Source: Candidatus Gastranaerophilales bacterium | GTDB lineage: Bacteria > Cyanobacteriota > Vampirovibrionia > Gastranaerophilales > Gastranaerophilaceae | Assembly: GCA_944324435.1 (NCBI GenBank) | Contig: CALUWH010000005.1 | Location: 1 to 64,000 of the forward strand | Reading direction: 5' to 3' | Length of the DNA: 64,000 bases | In this document: piece by piece, positions 24,559-33,790 of the stretch | Layout: each line of letters begins with the position of its first letter | Position numbering within the stretch: the first letter of the stretch is position 1 | Made by a program: the position numbers and the translations under genes | The notes under the pieces: model-generated | Databases searched by the model: none | What the model was told of the DNA's origin: nothing | Seen by the model: only the letters and a program-made list of their open reading frames with translations

Positions 24559-24777
24559 TTAACTTACAAAAGCTCTGGCCAGAAGTTCTGCAGGTTCAGC
24601 AATAGCAGTGCTGTATATGATGAAATCATTATCAGGAGCAAAGTATTTTCTCATAGCAGTACGATTTGTTATTTTTTCATAACAAACATAAGAGTCCACA
24701 TTATCCTTTAGATAGCCAGCAAAAATCCTTTGCTTGTGGGACAGATTATAGTCCTTCAAATTTTTGACGATATACAT
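24559..24777 (-). CDS. small hypothetical protein
   Basis: A 72-residue protein (MYIVKNLKDYNLSHKQRIFA...), soluble, with an acidic middle and a hydrophobic C-terminal helix AEPAELLARAFVS. No family was recognised. It lies upstream of the secreted protein on the same strand with a 40-bp gap, so the two may be co-transcribed. Confidence 0.5.
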   Translation of the reverse strand: MYIVKNLKDYNLSHKQRIFAGYLKDNVDSYVCYEKITNRTAMRKYFAPDNDFIIYSTAIAEPAELLARAFVS

Positions 24778-24975
24778 ATACCTACATTATATACCATTTA
24801 AATATAAATTTATAGTGTTAAAGTTAAACTTTTACATAACTTAAACATAAGCTCTTCCACAGATTTTGTAAATAATTGTAAATATTTAAAAAAAAATCCT
24901 AAAGTTTTTCTAAAAGATGCCGATATAAAAATTGTAAGCTAAATACATAACCCCGAGAATTTAGGAAAGGATTAA

Positions 24976-25137
24976 ATGAATATGCGTATCGAAAATGAAA
25001 TGTTAGCAAGATTCAACAAAACAGAAGAACTGGACTTAACAAAAACAGAAACCGCATTGTCACAAGAATTGGACTTCTTCTTTGATAATGTAATGGACAC
25101 GGTCATTGATTATTTCAAAGAAGAAGTCACTGTATAA
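24976..25137 (+). CDS. 53-residue acidic small protein
   Basis: A frame of 53 codons opens at ATG 24976 with AAAGG 5 bp upstream and closes at TAA 25137. The product is acidic and helical (MNMRIENEMLARFNKTEELD..., ending DTVIDYFKEEVTV), without signal peptide. A terminator-like hairpin follows at 25175. A good ribosome binding site, a clean frame and typical codon use support a real gene. Function is unknown. Confidence 0.6.
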   Translation: MNMRIENEMLARFNKTEELDLTKTETALSQELDFFFDNVMDTVIDYFKEEVTV

Positions 25138-25174
25138 TCTCCAAATCTGCCCTCAAAAATATACATTTATCCTA

Positions 25175-25206
25175 AAGTTACAAGTTTGTACTTGTAACTT
25201 TTTGTT
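25175..25206 (+). terminator. intrinsic terminator or leader hairpin
   Basis: AAGTTACAAG and CTTGTAACTT form a perfect 10-bp stem with a TTTGTA loop and run into TTTGTT. It ends the small gene at 24976 and lies 14 bp upstream of the dCMP deaminase start, so it could also act as an attenuator for that gene. Confidence 0.7.
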
Positions 25207-25219
25207 ATATGATATGTGT

Positions 25220-25696
25220 ATGGCAATAAAATCTTGGACAGATTACTTTTTAGATATGGCAAAAACTTGCTCTTCTCGTTCAAACTGTCTTCGTGCACAG
25301 GTTGGCGCGGTAATTGTGGGACAGGACAAGAAAATTAAGGCAACTGGTTATAACGGCACACCGTCCGGCGTAGAATCCTGCTATGAACGCGGCGAATGCT
25401 ACAGGATTAAGAACAAAATCCCCTCCGGTACGTGTTATGAGACTTGTCGTTCGATTCATGCCGAGCAAAATGCCATAATTCAGGCTGGCCAAGACAGGTG
25501 TATGGGGGCTTCCATGTACATATACGGGCATAACTTTATTTGTATTCTATGCAAGAGGTTTATTGTACAGTCCGGCATTATTGATGTTTACCTCAAAAAA
25601 GATGATGAAGCGCCGGTAATCCACGTTTCGGTTCAAGACATAAAACGAGAGCTTGAAAATCAGGAAGCTTATACTACAGTCTCTCCTGTAAACTAA
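25220..25696 (+). CDS. dCMP deaminase family protein
   Basis: A 158-residue zinc cytidine-deaminase-fold enzyme. The zinc/catalytic signature is SIHAEQNAIIQAG and the second ligand pair is CILC. The early CSSRSNCLRAQVGAVIV and the TGYNGTPSG nucleotide loop match bacterial dCMP deaminases/ComEB, which make dUMP for dTTP synthesis. The usual Pro before the CxxC is replaced by Ile. The ATG at 25220 fits the family N-terminus; the open frame continues upstream into the terminator hairpin. Confidence 0.85.
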   Translation: MAIKSWTDYFLDMAKTCSSRSNCLRAQVGAVIVGQDKKIKATGYNGTPSGVESCYERGECYRIKNKIPSGTCYETCRSIHAEQNAIIQAGQDRCMGASMYIYGHNFICILCKRFIVQSGIIDVYLKKDDEAPVIHVSVQDIKRELENQEAYTTVSPVN

Positions 25697-26025
25697 TTTT
25701 TCGCCTTAAACATAAAATATTCTGTTATAAAACTATCTAAATAAAGAATCTACACTTAATTAAATTGTACGATTTTGTACAATGATGTGTAAAAGAGAGA
25801 ACTAACACAACATTTTTAGAATTTTGTGATATACAAGGCCGGTTGACTTACACCCGAATTGCTGCAGCAGGCAAGCCTGCCCTCTTTCGCGGACTATTGC
25901 AATGCTTTGAGCATTGCACGTCCGCGGTTAGAATGGCGATATTTTGTAACGATTTCGTTACAATAGACATTATATATAGCAAATTTATTAATGAGATAAC
26001 TTTATACCTCCGAAAAGAGGCATGA
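25697..26025. other. 329-bp intergenic stretch with two hairpins, no gene
   Basis: It lies between convergent genes. 25888-25926 forms CGCGGAC/GTCCGCG plus TTGCAATGC/GCATTGCA with a 5-nt loop, and 25944-25963 forms TTGTAACG/CGTTACAA around ATTT. A short Pro/Gly/Ala-rich reading frame across it has no ribosome binding site. The hairpins probably act as transcript ends or belong to a palindromic repeat family. Confidence 0.6.
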
Positions 26026-26283
26026 TTATTCGCGACCCAGCCGGAACCAGTTTACAAATTTGTTAAACAGAGTGCTGTGCGGAATGTCTTCTTCCCTTAT
26101 TTCCGGGTCTAACTCTATTTCATGTTCGTTCTTGTCGTCCCGGCGTTCAAACATATCTTCTTCGTCTTCTTCCTTACGTTTTTTACCCTGACGCATATAC
26201 ATTCCGCCGCCGCCTAAGCCGCCGCCATCTTTGTACACTGATTGAGCTTTAATTGGGTTGATATTGTTGAAATCAAAGGACAT
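26026..26283 (-). CDS. small charged hypothetical protein
   Basis: An 85-residue, strongly charged protein with a glycine cluster (DGGGLGGGGMYMRQGKKRKE) and a run of Glu/Asp/Arg, ending STLFNKFVNWFRLGRE, an amphipathic helix that might touch a membrane. Low complexity and largely disordered. No family was recognised. Confidence 0.5.
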   Translation of the reverse strand: MSFDFNNINPIKAQSVYKDGGGLGGGGMYMRQGKKRKEEDEEDMFERRDDKNEHEIELDPEIREEDIPHSTLFNKFVNWFRLGRE

Positions 26284-26377
26284 TTTTTTGCCTTAATTAT
26301 ACATTGCATGTTAATTATAACCTATTTTTGAATATTTTCCAGTATTTTTGTGATAAAATCATACTGTTGAGGTATAA

Positions 26378-27157
26378 ATGAAAAAATTTTTGAGTGTATT
26401 TTTAGTTTATTTGCTTTCAGCATCAATAAGTTTTGCAAAGGATTTAAGATTTGTACAGGTCACTGACGTAAGGTTTTCCGAAAAATCTGAAAATAATATT
26501 CTAAAAAAAATTGTAGATGATATCAACAAACAAAAGGATGTAGAATTTGTTGTTTTTACGGGAGATAACATCAATAAACCTGATAAAAAAGAGCTTAGTG
26601 CATTTTTATCGGAGGCAAAAAAACTCAACTGCCCTTTTTATTTAGTTATAGGGGATCGTGATGTTAACAAGCACAAAGATTTAAGTAAAAAAGAATACAT
26701 CAAAACAATAAAAAAAGAGGTTCGCAGATATAGACCGGAAACTCCGAGCTACACCTTTGAAAAAGACGGTGTTGTGTTCATTGTTGCAGATGGCTCAAAA
26801 GATGTCATTCCGGGAACTATGGGGTATTTTAAAGAGGACGTTTTAAGCTGGATGGATTCGGAATTAAGCCTCTATCCGGACAACAATGTCATCCTCCTTC
26901 AGCATTTTCCTGTTATACCGCCTGCGGAAAAGGAGACCTATTATACGTTTAAACCGGAAAATTATTTGAAGGTTATTGCAAAGCACAGCAATGTAAAGGC
27001 CGTTATTGCAGGACATTTTGGTGTCAATAAAGAAGAAACGGTGAATGGAGTGTTGCACATTTCAACAGCGCCTGCACCTTATTACAGAATCATTGACATT
27101 TTGGACTCCGAAACCAAAAATCCCACTATTTGGGCTCAGTTGAAAGAAGTAGAATGA
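26378..27157 (+). CDS. secreted calcineurin-like phosphoesterase with altered metal ligands
   Basis: A 259-residue protein with a signal peptide (MKKFLSVFLVYLLSASISFA). The metallophosphoesterase order is kept: TDVRF, FTGDNINK, VIGDRDVN, LQHFPV, IAGHFG. In the canonical pattern these would be DxH, GDxx, GNHD/E, H and GHxH; here the first His is Arg, NH is DR, and the last His is Gly. Loss of several ligands suggests changed metal use or loss of catalysis. Periplasmic. It is followed by a 73-residue gene and ribD on the same strand. Confidence 0.75.
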   Translation: MKKFLSVFLVYLLSASISFAKDLRFVQVTDVRFSEKSENNILKKIVDDINKQKDVEFVVFTGDNINKPDKKELSAFLSEAKKLNCPFYLVIGDRDVNKHKDLSKKEYIKTIKKEVRRYRPETPSYTFEKDGVVFIVADGSKDVIPGTMGYFKEDVLSWMDSELSLYPDNNVILLQHFPVIPPAEKETYYTFKPENYLKVIAKHSNVKAVIAGHFGVNKEETVNGVLHISTAPAPYYRIIDILDSETKNPTIWAQLKEVE

Positions 27158-27192
27158 ATATGATATATTTGATATAAAGAGGTACAAAATTA

Positions 27193-27414
27193 ATGAATGA
27201 AGAGCCGCGTATACTGATGAACGAATTACAGGGTAATGCACAGGAAGTTGAAAGCCTGCTGGAGATTTTATACGAATATACAAAATCCGGTATAGGGAAT
27301 CCGGATGTTGCAGGCAATATTCTTCCAATGCTTGAGATTATAAAAACTAAACAGAACAATTTGATTAATGAATTAGAAACTAAGAGCCTTAGATTTTTTG
27401 AGAAAGCGTTATAA
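27193..27414 (+). CDS. small helical hypothetical protein before ribD
   Basis: A 73-residue, all-helical protein (MNEEPRILMNELQGNAQEVE...). Its TAA stop overlaps the ribD start (TAATG), so the two are translationally coupled. It has no Cys motif or signal. Possible adaptor; function unknown. Confidence 0.6.
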   Translation: MNEEPRILMNELQGNAQEVESLLEILYEYTKSGIGNPDVAGNILPMLEIIKTKQNNLINELETKSLRFFEKAL

Positions 27415-28445
27415 TGGTATCTGATGTAATATTTAACAGGATTGTTGATGAAGGATATATGCGCGAGTGTTTTAGACTTGCCCAAAAAGGAAAAAAGAGA
27501 GTTTTACCGAATCCCATGGTCGGATGTGTGGTTTTAGACAAAACAGGAAAGATAGTTGCTAAAGGATACCATAAAAGATACGGCGCAGAGCATGCGGAAA
27601 GAAACGCTTTACTTAAACTGGAAAACAATGAGGCAGAGGGCGGAACTTTGTATGTTAATCTTGAGCCGTGTTCTCATTATGGCAAGACACCGCCCTGCGT
27701 CAATCTGATTATTGAAAGAAAGATTAAAAGGGTCGTTATCGGGATGAAGGATGTTAACCCTAAGGTTAATGGAATCTCAAAACTTATAAAGGCTGGAATT
27801 GAAGTCAGTATGGTATTAGAAAACGAAGCCAGGTTCTTAAACAGAGTTTTCATAAAGAATATGACTCGTCAAATGCCTTACGTTGTACTTAAAACCGCCT
27901 CCACAATGGACGGTAAAATAGCCACCCAAACAGGCTCATCAAAGTGGATAACTTCAGAAGAAGCAAGAGAAGAGGTTTATAGATTGCGAAAGGAGTTTGG
28001 CTGTATTTTAACAAGCTCAAATACTGTTATTGCTGACAATCCGAGGATGGAACATAAGTTTAAATGTATTCTGGATAAGGATTTACGGGTGGAAAAGGAG
28101 GCCGAGATTTTCAAACAGGGAAAATTTTATGTTGCATCAAGTAAAAATACTCCATTAAAAGACGATCAGCTTGATATTGAATATGTGCTCAGAAAATTAT
28201 ACCGGCGAGGGATTTACACCGTATTTGTGGAATGCGGAGGAACTCTTGCCGGAGCCATGTTAAGAGAAGGTCTTATTGATGAGGTTTATCAGTTTATTGC
28301 TCCGAAAATTTTAAACGACAATTCCGGATTAAGCTGTTTTAACGGTGACAATATTTCGGATATTTCCGAGGCTCGCGGATTAAAATTTTATGAAATAAAA
28401 AACGTAGGCCCCGATTTACTAATAAAGGGTGTTTTAACCACTTGA
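27414..28445 (+). CDS. ribD: bifunctional riboflavin biosynthesis deaminase/reductase RibD
   Basis: A 343-residue protein. The N-terminal deaminase has HAERNALLKL and EPCSHYGKTPPCVNLII as zinc signatures. The C-terminal reductase has KTASTMDGKIATQTGSSKWI and VFVECGGTLAGAML. It performs the second and third steps of riboflavin synthesis (deamination, then ribose reduction). It is slightly shorter than E. coli RibD (367). No other rib genes are nearby. Start by coupling with the upstream 73-residue gene. Confidence 0.93.
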   Translation: MVSDVIFNRIVDEGYMRECFRLAQKGKKRVLPNPMVGCVVLDKTGKIVAKGYHKRYGAEHAERNALLKLENNEAEGGTLYVNLEPCSHYGKTPPCVNLIIERKIKRVVIGMKDVNPKVNGISKLIKAGIEVSMVLENEARFLNRVFIKNMTRQMPYVVLKTASTMDGKIATQTGSSKWITSEEAREEVYRLRKEFGCILTSSNTVIADNPRMEHKFKCILDKDLRVEKEAEIFKQGKFYVASSKNTPLKDDQLDIEYVLRKLYRRGIYTVFVECGGTLAGAMLREGLIDEVYQFIAPKILNDNSGLSCFNGDNISDISEARGLKFYEIKNVGPDLLIKGVLTT

Positions 28446-28512
28446 AAAATCTAAAAAATGAGTTATAATGTTATAATATAGTCTACCAACAAAATATAAT
28501 GAGGGCCCCAAC

Positions 28513-28893
28513 ATGAGTGATATAATGATGAATCAATTATCGCTGAACACTCAGCTTTTGCAGCAATCTTTAGATACCGGAAACAGGATTAGTGAAATGG
28601 CACCAAAACAGGCTGTAAATCCTCCAGCGGCCCAGCCCCATTATGCGGTCAAAGGCGATGATGCTTATGTCGAGACCATGGACGCAAACGGTGACGGCAC
28701 AATAACTTATGATGAATATATGGAATACTGCAAACAGAACGCAGTATCAAACAATAATAGTGAATCCGGAAGAACGGTAGTACAAAGGGATGCAGAGACA
28801 ATCAGACCCCTACAGGTCGGCAGAGCTTTTGAAACCTATGCAAGAGCAGAAGCCTCAGGGCTTCCGCAATCAATGATTTTTAACGAGGCTTAA
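28513..28893 (+). CDS. EF-hand domain protein
   Basis: A 126-residue soluble protein with one canonical EF-hand loop DANGDGTITYDE at about residue 57 and otherwise polar, disordered flanks. GAGGGCCC lies upstream. It probably binds calcium. Its last 24 bp overlap the end of the convergent CoA-disulfide reductase gene. Another EF-hand-type protein occurs at 46678. Role unknown. Confidence 0.7.
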   Translation: MSDIMMNQLSLNTQLLQQSLDTGNRISEMAPKQAVNPPAAQPHYAVKGDDAYVETMDANGDGTITYDEYMEYCKQNAVSNNNSESGRTVVQRDAETIRPLQVGRAFETYARAEASGLPQSMIFNEA

Positions 28894-30492
28894 CGAATCT
28901 TTTGTAATCTCTTTATACAGTTCAATTCCTCCGGCAAGGGAGTAAATATTATTAAACCCGGCCTGCTCCAAAATCCTCGAAGCCACATAGCTTGTATGGC
29001 CTGTGTTGCAAAATAGGAGCACTTTTCTGTCTTTTGGGATTTCATTGAGCCTGCTTCTGATTTCGCTTATCGGGATATTAACCGCGCCTTGTATTGTTTC
29101 GCGATTGAATACGGCTTGGGGTCTGACATCAATCAGGTAAGAGTTTTCAATATCTTCATAAAACGCAGGTTTAAACAGCCCTCTCAAAATATTGTCCGCA
29201 TTCATACCCAGAATATTTACGGGGTCTTTGGCGGAAGAATATGGCGGCGCATAACATAGTTCGCTATCCAGCAAACCCTGAACGGTTCCGTTTTGGCGCA
29301 TCACAGAACTTATTACATCAATCCTTTTTTCAACACCTTCTTCGCCTGCTGCTTGTGCGCCGAGGATTTTACCTTCTCTATTAAATAATAACTTTATAGC
29401 TATTTGCGTGGAATCAGGATAATATCCGGCGTGAGAACGGCCATAAATAAAGGTTTTCCAATAAGGAATCTCTTTTCTCTTGAGTTGTTTTTCACTGTTT
29501 CCGACGCTTGCAATTGTAAGGTTAAATACCTTGATAACGGAAGTCCCTTGAGATTTTTTATATTGAGAATTCAGACCTGCAATATTATCCGCAATAATTC
29601 TCCCCTGCCTGTTTGCAGGGCCTGCAAGAGGAATGAGCGTATCAGAATCGTCTACAAAATCTTTCACCTCAACACTGTCTCCTGCAGCGTAAATATTTTC
29701 ATCTGACGTTTGCATAAATTCATTAACGACGACTCCTCTTCTTACTTCTAAACCGGCGTCTTTTGCAAGCGCTATTTCAGGCTTAACACCGATTGCCATA
29801 ATAACGATGTCGTACTCAATTTCTTTTCCGGAGTTCAAAACAATTTTGTTTCCGCTAAAACGCTTCACTCCGTCTGACAAAATTAACTCTACGCCGTTTC
29901 CGCGCATTTCGTTTTGAGCAAAAGCAGCTATTTCATAGTCTACAGGCGCAAGAATCTGGTTTTGGAGTTCCACAAGTGTTGTGCGAATCCCGAGCTCTGC
30001 AAGATTTTCTGCCATCTCAACTCCGATAAAACCTCCTCCTATTACAACAGCTTTTTTTGCACTGTGGAGTTTAATAAAATCTTTTATCCTGTCAGCATCA
30101 AAAAGCGTTCTTACAGTGAACACTTTTGAAATATCCATTCCCTCAAACGACGGAATAATAGGACTTGCACCCGGTGTGAGAACGAGTTTGTCATATTTTA
30201 ATTCTTCTCCTGTCGACAAAATAACTTTCTTATTAATTCTGTCAATTTTTACGGCCTCTGAATTAAGCCGAATATCAATATTAAACCAGGTCTTAAACTT
30301 TTGAGGAGTTGATACAAGCATTTTATCTCTGTCGTTAATAACGTTAGAGACATAATACGGCAGACCGCAGTTTGCAATAGAAATTTCGTCTGTTTTTTCT
30401 AGAATCGTAATCTCCGCTTTCTCATCCAGCCTTCTGAGCCTTGCTCCGCAGCTTGCGCCGGATGCTCCGCCTCCGATTATTATAACTTTCAT
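28870..30492 (-). CDS. CoA-disulfide reductase with C-terminal rhodanese domain
   Basis: A 540-residue protein. FAD site IIIGGGASGASCGARLRRLD, redox Cys in ISIANCGLPYYVS (single Cys as in CoA-disulfide reductases), NAD(P)H site VVIGGGFIGVEMAENLAELG and second FAD motif IYAAGDSVEV. From about 450 a rhodanese domain with active-site loop FCNTGHTSYVA. Such CoADR-RHD proteins reduce CoA disulfides/persulfides or polysulfide and protect anaerobes from oxygen and sulfur stress. It is transcribed after the hemerythrin gene. Confidence 0.9.
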   Translation of the reverse strand: MKVIIIGGGASGASCGARLRRLDEKAEITILEKTDEISIANCGLPYYVSNVINDRDKMLVSTPQKFKTWFNIDIRLNSEAVKIDRINKKVILSTGEELKYDKLVLTPGASPIIPSFEGMDISKVFTVRTLFDADRIKDFIKLHSAKKAVVIGGGFIGVEMAENLAELGIRTTLVELQNQILAPVDYEIAAFAQNEMRGNGVELILSDGVKRFSGNKIVLNSGKEIEYDIVIMAIGVKPEIALAKDAGLEVRRGVVVNEFMQTSDENIYAAGDSVEVKDFVDDSDTLIPLAGPANRQGRIIADNIAGLNSQYKKSQGTSVIKVFNLTIASVGNSEKQLKRKEIPYWKTFIYGRSHAGYYPDSTQIAIKLLFNREGKILGAQAAGEEGVEKRIDVISSVMRQNGTVQGLLDSELCYAPPYSSAKDPVNILGMNADNILRGLFKPAFYEDIENSYLIDVRPQAVFNRETIQGAVNIPISEIRSRLNEIPKDRKVLLFCNTGHTSYVASRILEQAGFNNIYSLAGGIELYKEITKDSLSLVKNH

Positions 30493-30513
30493 TACTCCTC
30501 ACTTTCGTTAGTC

Positions 30514-30921
30514 TTAGTATACACCTTTTGAATTCAGAAATTCTGTATATTTTTTATCCAGCACAAGAATATGGTTAACTATCCAGTTCTTAATAAAGAC
30601 AGCAATCTCAAAGTGTATAAGCTGCTTATCATTATTAAAATCATCCGCAAATTGTGTCATTTTTTCAATAAAAATTTTATGCTGTTTTCTCTGCTCATCA
30701 TAGCCGGGATAATTATGTAATAAAAAACAGGTTTCTTCTTCTGTCAGGTGCTCTTTTGCATAACTGAGCAAATCATTAATAACCTGTGCCAGAGCAAGCT
30801 TATCACGTTTATTTTCCATTGCTGTATAAAGATTTTCTAAACACTTAAAAAGCTTCTTGTGTTGTTCGTTAAATTTCTGGATACCGACATCCAATTTGTC
30901 ATCCCATTTAAAATCCGTCAT
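30514..30921 (-). CDS. bacteriohemerythrin
   Basis: A 135-residue four-helix di-iron protein. The ligands appear as FNEQHKKLF, HLTEEETCFLLHNY and QRKQHKIFIEKM, and WIVNHILVLDKKY. It binds oxygen, possibly for storage, delivery or sensing in an oxygen-sensitive cell. It lies 21 bp upstream of the CoA-disulfide reductase gene and 13 bp after the EndoQ-UvrD gene, so it is probably in one transcript with them. Confidence 0.92.
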   Translation of the reverse strand: MTDFKWDDKLDVGIQKFNEQHKKLFKCLENLYTAMENKRDKLALAQVINDLLSYAKEHLTEEETCFLLHNYPGYDEQRKQHKIFIEKMTQFADDFNNDKQLIHFEIAVFIKNWIVNHILVLDKKYTEFLNSKGVY

Positions 30922-30934
30922 ATCTATTCCCCTT

Positions 30935-33790
30935 TCAAAATAAACTCAGCTGGAGTGAATTATCCTTAGGTTTTGCCTCAAACCTGGTAAGAGCTAATAA
31001 ATCCTGTTCAATCTTTGCAAGATAGGGAGAAATTTCAAGATTTTTATACTGCCCCATCCACATTCTTTTTATTGTTCTTGAAAGAAACAGCCTTTTCTCT
31101 GCCCTTGTCATACCGACATAGAGAAGTCTTTTCTCCTCTTCCTTTTCCTCCGGAGTTTCCGCTCTGTACAGAGGAATTATGCCGTCTTCCAGACCAGCAA
31201 TAAATACGCACTTAAATTCCAGCCCCTTTGATGCGTGAAGCGTCATAAGAGAAATTCTGTCCGCCCTTCCGTCAAGCGCGTCTGATTCTCGAAGCAGGCT
31301 TATGGCATGAATAAAATCTTCTGCATTTAAATTCTCCGATGCAATTTTTACAAGAAATTTCTGCATATAATCCTCAAACTTGCCAAACTTTTCCAGCTGT
31401 TCTATTATTGTCTCATTTCTATTAAGATTTTTCAAAAATTCCCTCACAGCCTTGTTATCACACAAGAGGTCATCAGACAATTTCACATAAGGCATGCCGG
31501 AGCGCTCAAGCGCTTCTATTATTGGTTTTAATTGGGCTGATGTTCTATATAGAATTGCAAAATCAGAAAAGCCCAAATTCTCATTTATCCCCTCAGAGCG
31601 GTCTGAGTCAAGTGAAAATAAACTATTTCCCCCAATCAAACTTTCTATAGTGTTTACTATAAATTCAGCTTCAGCCTTATCTGTCGGCGCCGTATGAATT
31701 GTAATTTTTTCGTGCGGCTTGTGGTATTGAGAAACTATATTAAAAGATTCAATCATCTGGTTTGAAGCATTAACGATATTTTCAGTCGAGCGGTAATTAT
31801 TTACAAGGCTTATAACCTCAGCGTCTTTGTAATCCTCTTCAAAATTTTTGAAAAACCTTGAATCTCCGCCTCTGAATCCGTAAATTGCCTGATTCGGGTC
31901 ACCTATAATACAAATCTTCTCCGGCGCAAGCAGCTTTATTAATTTATACTGATTCTCATCAATATCCTGATACTCATCCACTGACATATAATCATAATGC
32001 TCAATTGTTTCAGGGTGTTCTTCAAAAAGTTTTACCGTGAGCGTAATCAAATCATCGAATTCTATTGTATTTTCAGGAAGAATTTTATACAAAGCTTTTT
32101 CCTGTTCGCTTATTACGTCAAAACCTTCATCCAATCCTGCTTTTTCGTAATTTTGTTTCAAGACTTTAAAACAAAAAGAGTGGAAAGTGTGAATATTAAT
32201 TTCATCAGCCTTGTCAGGAATCAGTTTTTGAAGTCTTTCCCTCATCTCCTGTGCGGCTCTGCGCGTAAAAGTTATTGCAAGGCACTTTTCTGCGGCAACT
32301 CCCCGACTTTGAATCATATAAGCAATTCGTCCGGTGAGTACGGTTGTTTTGCCTGCCCCCGGCCCTGCCGTGATGATAAGTCTGTCTGATGAACTTTCAA
32401 CCGCAGCTTTTTGATACTCATCAAGTCCTGTTTTCTTTTCTTCTTCCAAAGCAGCAGGCTTCACGGTTTTAATAACCGGCAAAGGCGCGGCTGCTTTCGG
32501 CTCCTCTTTTTGAGGAAGATTAATATCCAGCTTTAAATTCATATACTTTTTCTGGATTAATTCATCTTTATCAAAAAGCCTTATCACACCATATTCGCCG
32601 TCATATCCTGCCTGTTTAATAACCCTGCCTTCCCTTAGGCGCTGAATTCCTTCTCCAAGAAGCGGAGAATCTTTCGAAATATCCTCAATCGGAACTTCTC
32701 GCAAGATTGAAAACTCGGAGCCAAACTTGTGAATCAATTTTTCGTACTCCAGAGTAACAGATTTACTTGAGACACCAACCTGCAGAATTTCAGATAAGAT
32801 TTCCGGCAGAGGAACAAGGCTGAAAACTTTTCCTGCAGTTTTCGGCACAACCAGATTCCCTGCAGGTCTGTCCGCAAGTTCGCATACCCTGTTTAGAACA
32901 CCTATAGTAAGCGGCTTTCCGCAAACAGGACATATTCCTCCAAGCCTCTTTGTATCCTCGGGATTAAGGCAGACATTACATTTTCTGTGACCGTCTTCGT
33001 GGTATTTTCCCTCTTCCGGGAAAAATTCCACTGTTCCGACATAACCCTCGCCCGATTTTAAGGCATTAATAATACTGAAATAATCGGGCGCAGTATCAAA
33101 TACAGTCGCTTCTCTTGCAAGCTTCGCAGGGGAATGCGCATCGGAATTGGAAACAAGTCTGAACTTATCAAGCTTTGATACTCTCCAATTCATCTCAGAG
33201 TCAGACGAAAGTCCTGTTTCTACCGCAAAAATATGTTCCGCAAGGTCGCCGTAGCAGTCTTCTATACAATCAAACCCCGATTTAGAACCCAGAACAGAAA
33301 ACCACGGCGTCCAGATATGTGCAGGAATAAGGCACGCACCCTCTCCTGATTCCAGCGCAACCTCCAAAAGGTCTCTGGAATCCAAACCCAGAATAGGTCT
33401 TCCGTCCGATACAATATTCCCGATAGCGCCCAGCCTGTCACGGAAGCGCCCTGCTGTTTCAATATCAGGTGCCATAATAACATGGTGAACTTTTCTTGTC
33501 TTATCCCATTTTTTATAAATCGTAGAAATCTCGACCGAAAGAAGAAAACGAACAGGCTCACCGTTTTTCAGGATTTCTTTTTCAATCTCAGGCTTTAGCC
33601 TGAACGCTCCGTTACCTTCCGGGACAAGTTTTTCTTTAATCTCCTCAAACCACGCAGGATGAGTAAAATCTCCCGTGCCGATTACGCTCAAGCCTTTTCT
33701 CTGCGCCCAGAATGCGAGTTCTTCAAGGTTGCAGTTCTTGCTCGTCGCGCGTGAATACTTAGAATGTATGTGTAAATCTGCAAAAAACAT
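30935..33790 (-). CDS. endonuclease Q (PHP domain) fused to UvrD-type helicase
   Basis: A 951-residue protein. Residues 1-400: PHP-type nuclease with FADLHIHSKYSRATSKNC, GTGDFTHPAWF, NSDAHSP and a zinc finger CNVCLN...CPVCGKPL, the layout of endonuclease Q, which cuts 5' of deaminated bases. Residues about 460-930: UvrD/PcrA helicase with Walker A ITAGPGAGKTTVL, DEYQDID and late motif LMTLHASKGLEFKCVFIAG and YVGMTRAEKRL. A short PIP-like end SLQLSLF could bind the sliding clamp. A repair nuclease-helicase fusion. The ATG follows the tolC-type stop directly (TAAATG). Confidence 0.88.
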   Translation of the reverse strand: MFFADLHIHSKYSRATSKNCNLEELAFWAQRKGLSVIGTGDFTHPAWFEEIKEKLVPEGNGAFRLKPEIEKEILKNGEPVRFLLSVEISTIYKKWDKTRKVHHVIMAPDIETAGRFRDRLGAIGNIVSDGRPILGLDSRDLLEVALESGEGACLIPAHIWTPWFSVLGSKSGFDCIEDCYGDLAEHIFAVETGLSSDSEMNWRVSKLDKFRLVSNSDAHSPAKLAREATVFDTAPDYFSIINALKSGEGYVGTVEFFPEEGKYHEDGHRKCNVCLNPEDTKRLGGICPVCGKPLTIGVLNRVCELADRPAGNLVVPKTAGKVFSLVPLPEILSEILQVGVSSKSVTLEYEKLIHKFGSEFSILREVPIEDISKDSPLLGEGIQRLREGRVIKQAGYDGEYGVIRLFDKDELIQKKYMNLKLDINLPQKEEPKAAAPLPVIKTVKPAALEEEKKTGLDEYQKAAVESSSDRLIITAGPGAGKTTVLTGRIAYMIQSRGVAAEKCLAITFTRRAAQEMRERLQKLIPDKADEINIHTFHSFCFKVLKQNYEKAGLDEGFDVISEQEKALYKILPENTIEFDDLITLTVKLFEEHPETIEHYDYMSVDEYQDIDENQYKLIKLLAPEKICIIGDPNQAIYGFRGGDSRFFKNFEEDYKDAEVISLVNNYRSTENIVNASNQMIESFNIVSQYHKPHEKITIHTAPTDKAEAEFIVNTIESLIGGNSLFSLDSDRSEGINENLGFSDFAILYRTSAQLKPIIEALERSGMPYVKLSDDLLCDNKAVREFLKNLNRNETIIEQLEKFGKFEDYMQKFLVKIASENLNAEDFIHAISLLRESDALDGRADRISLMTLHASKGLEFKCVFIAGLEDGIIPLYRAETPEEKEEEKRLLYVGMTRAEKRLFLSRTIKRMWMGQYKNLEISPYLAKIEQDLLALTRFEAKPKDNSLQLSLF

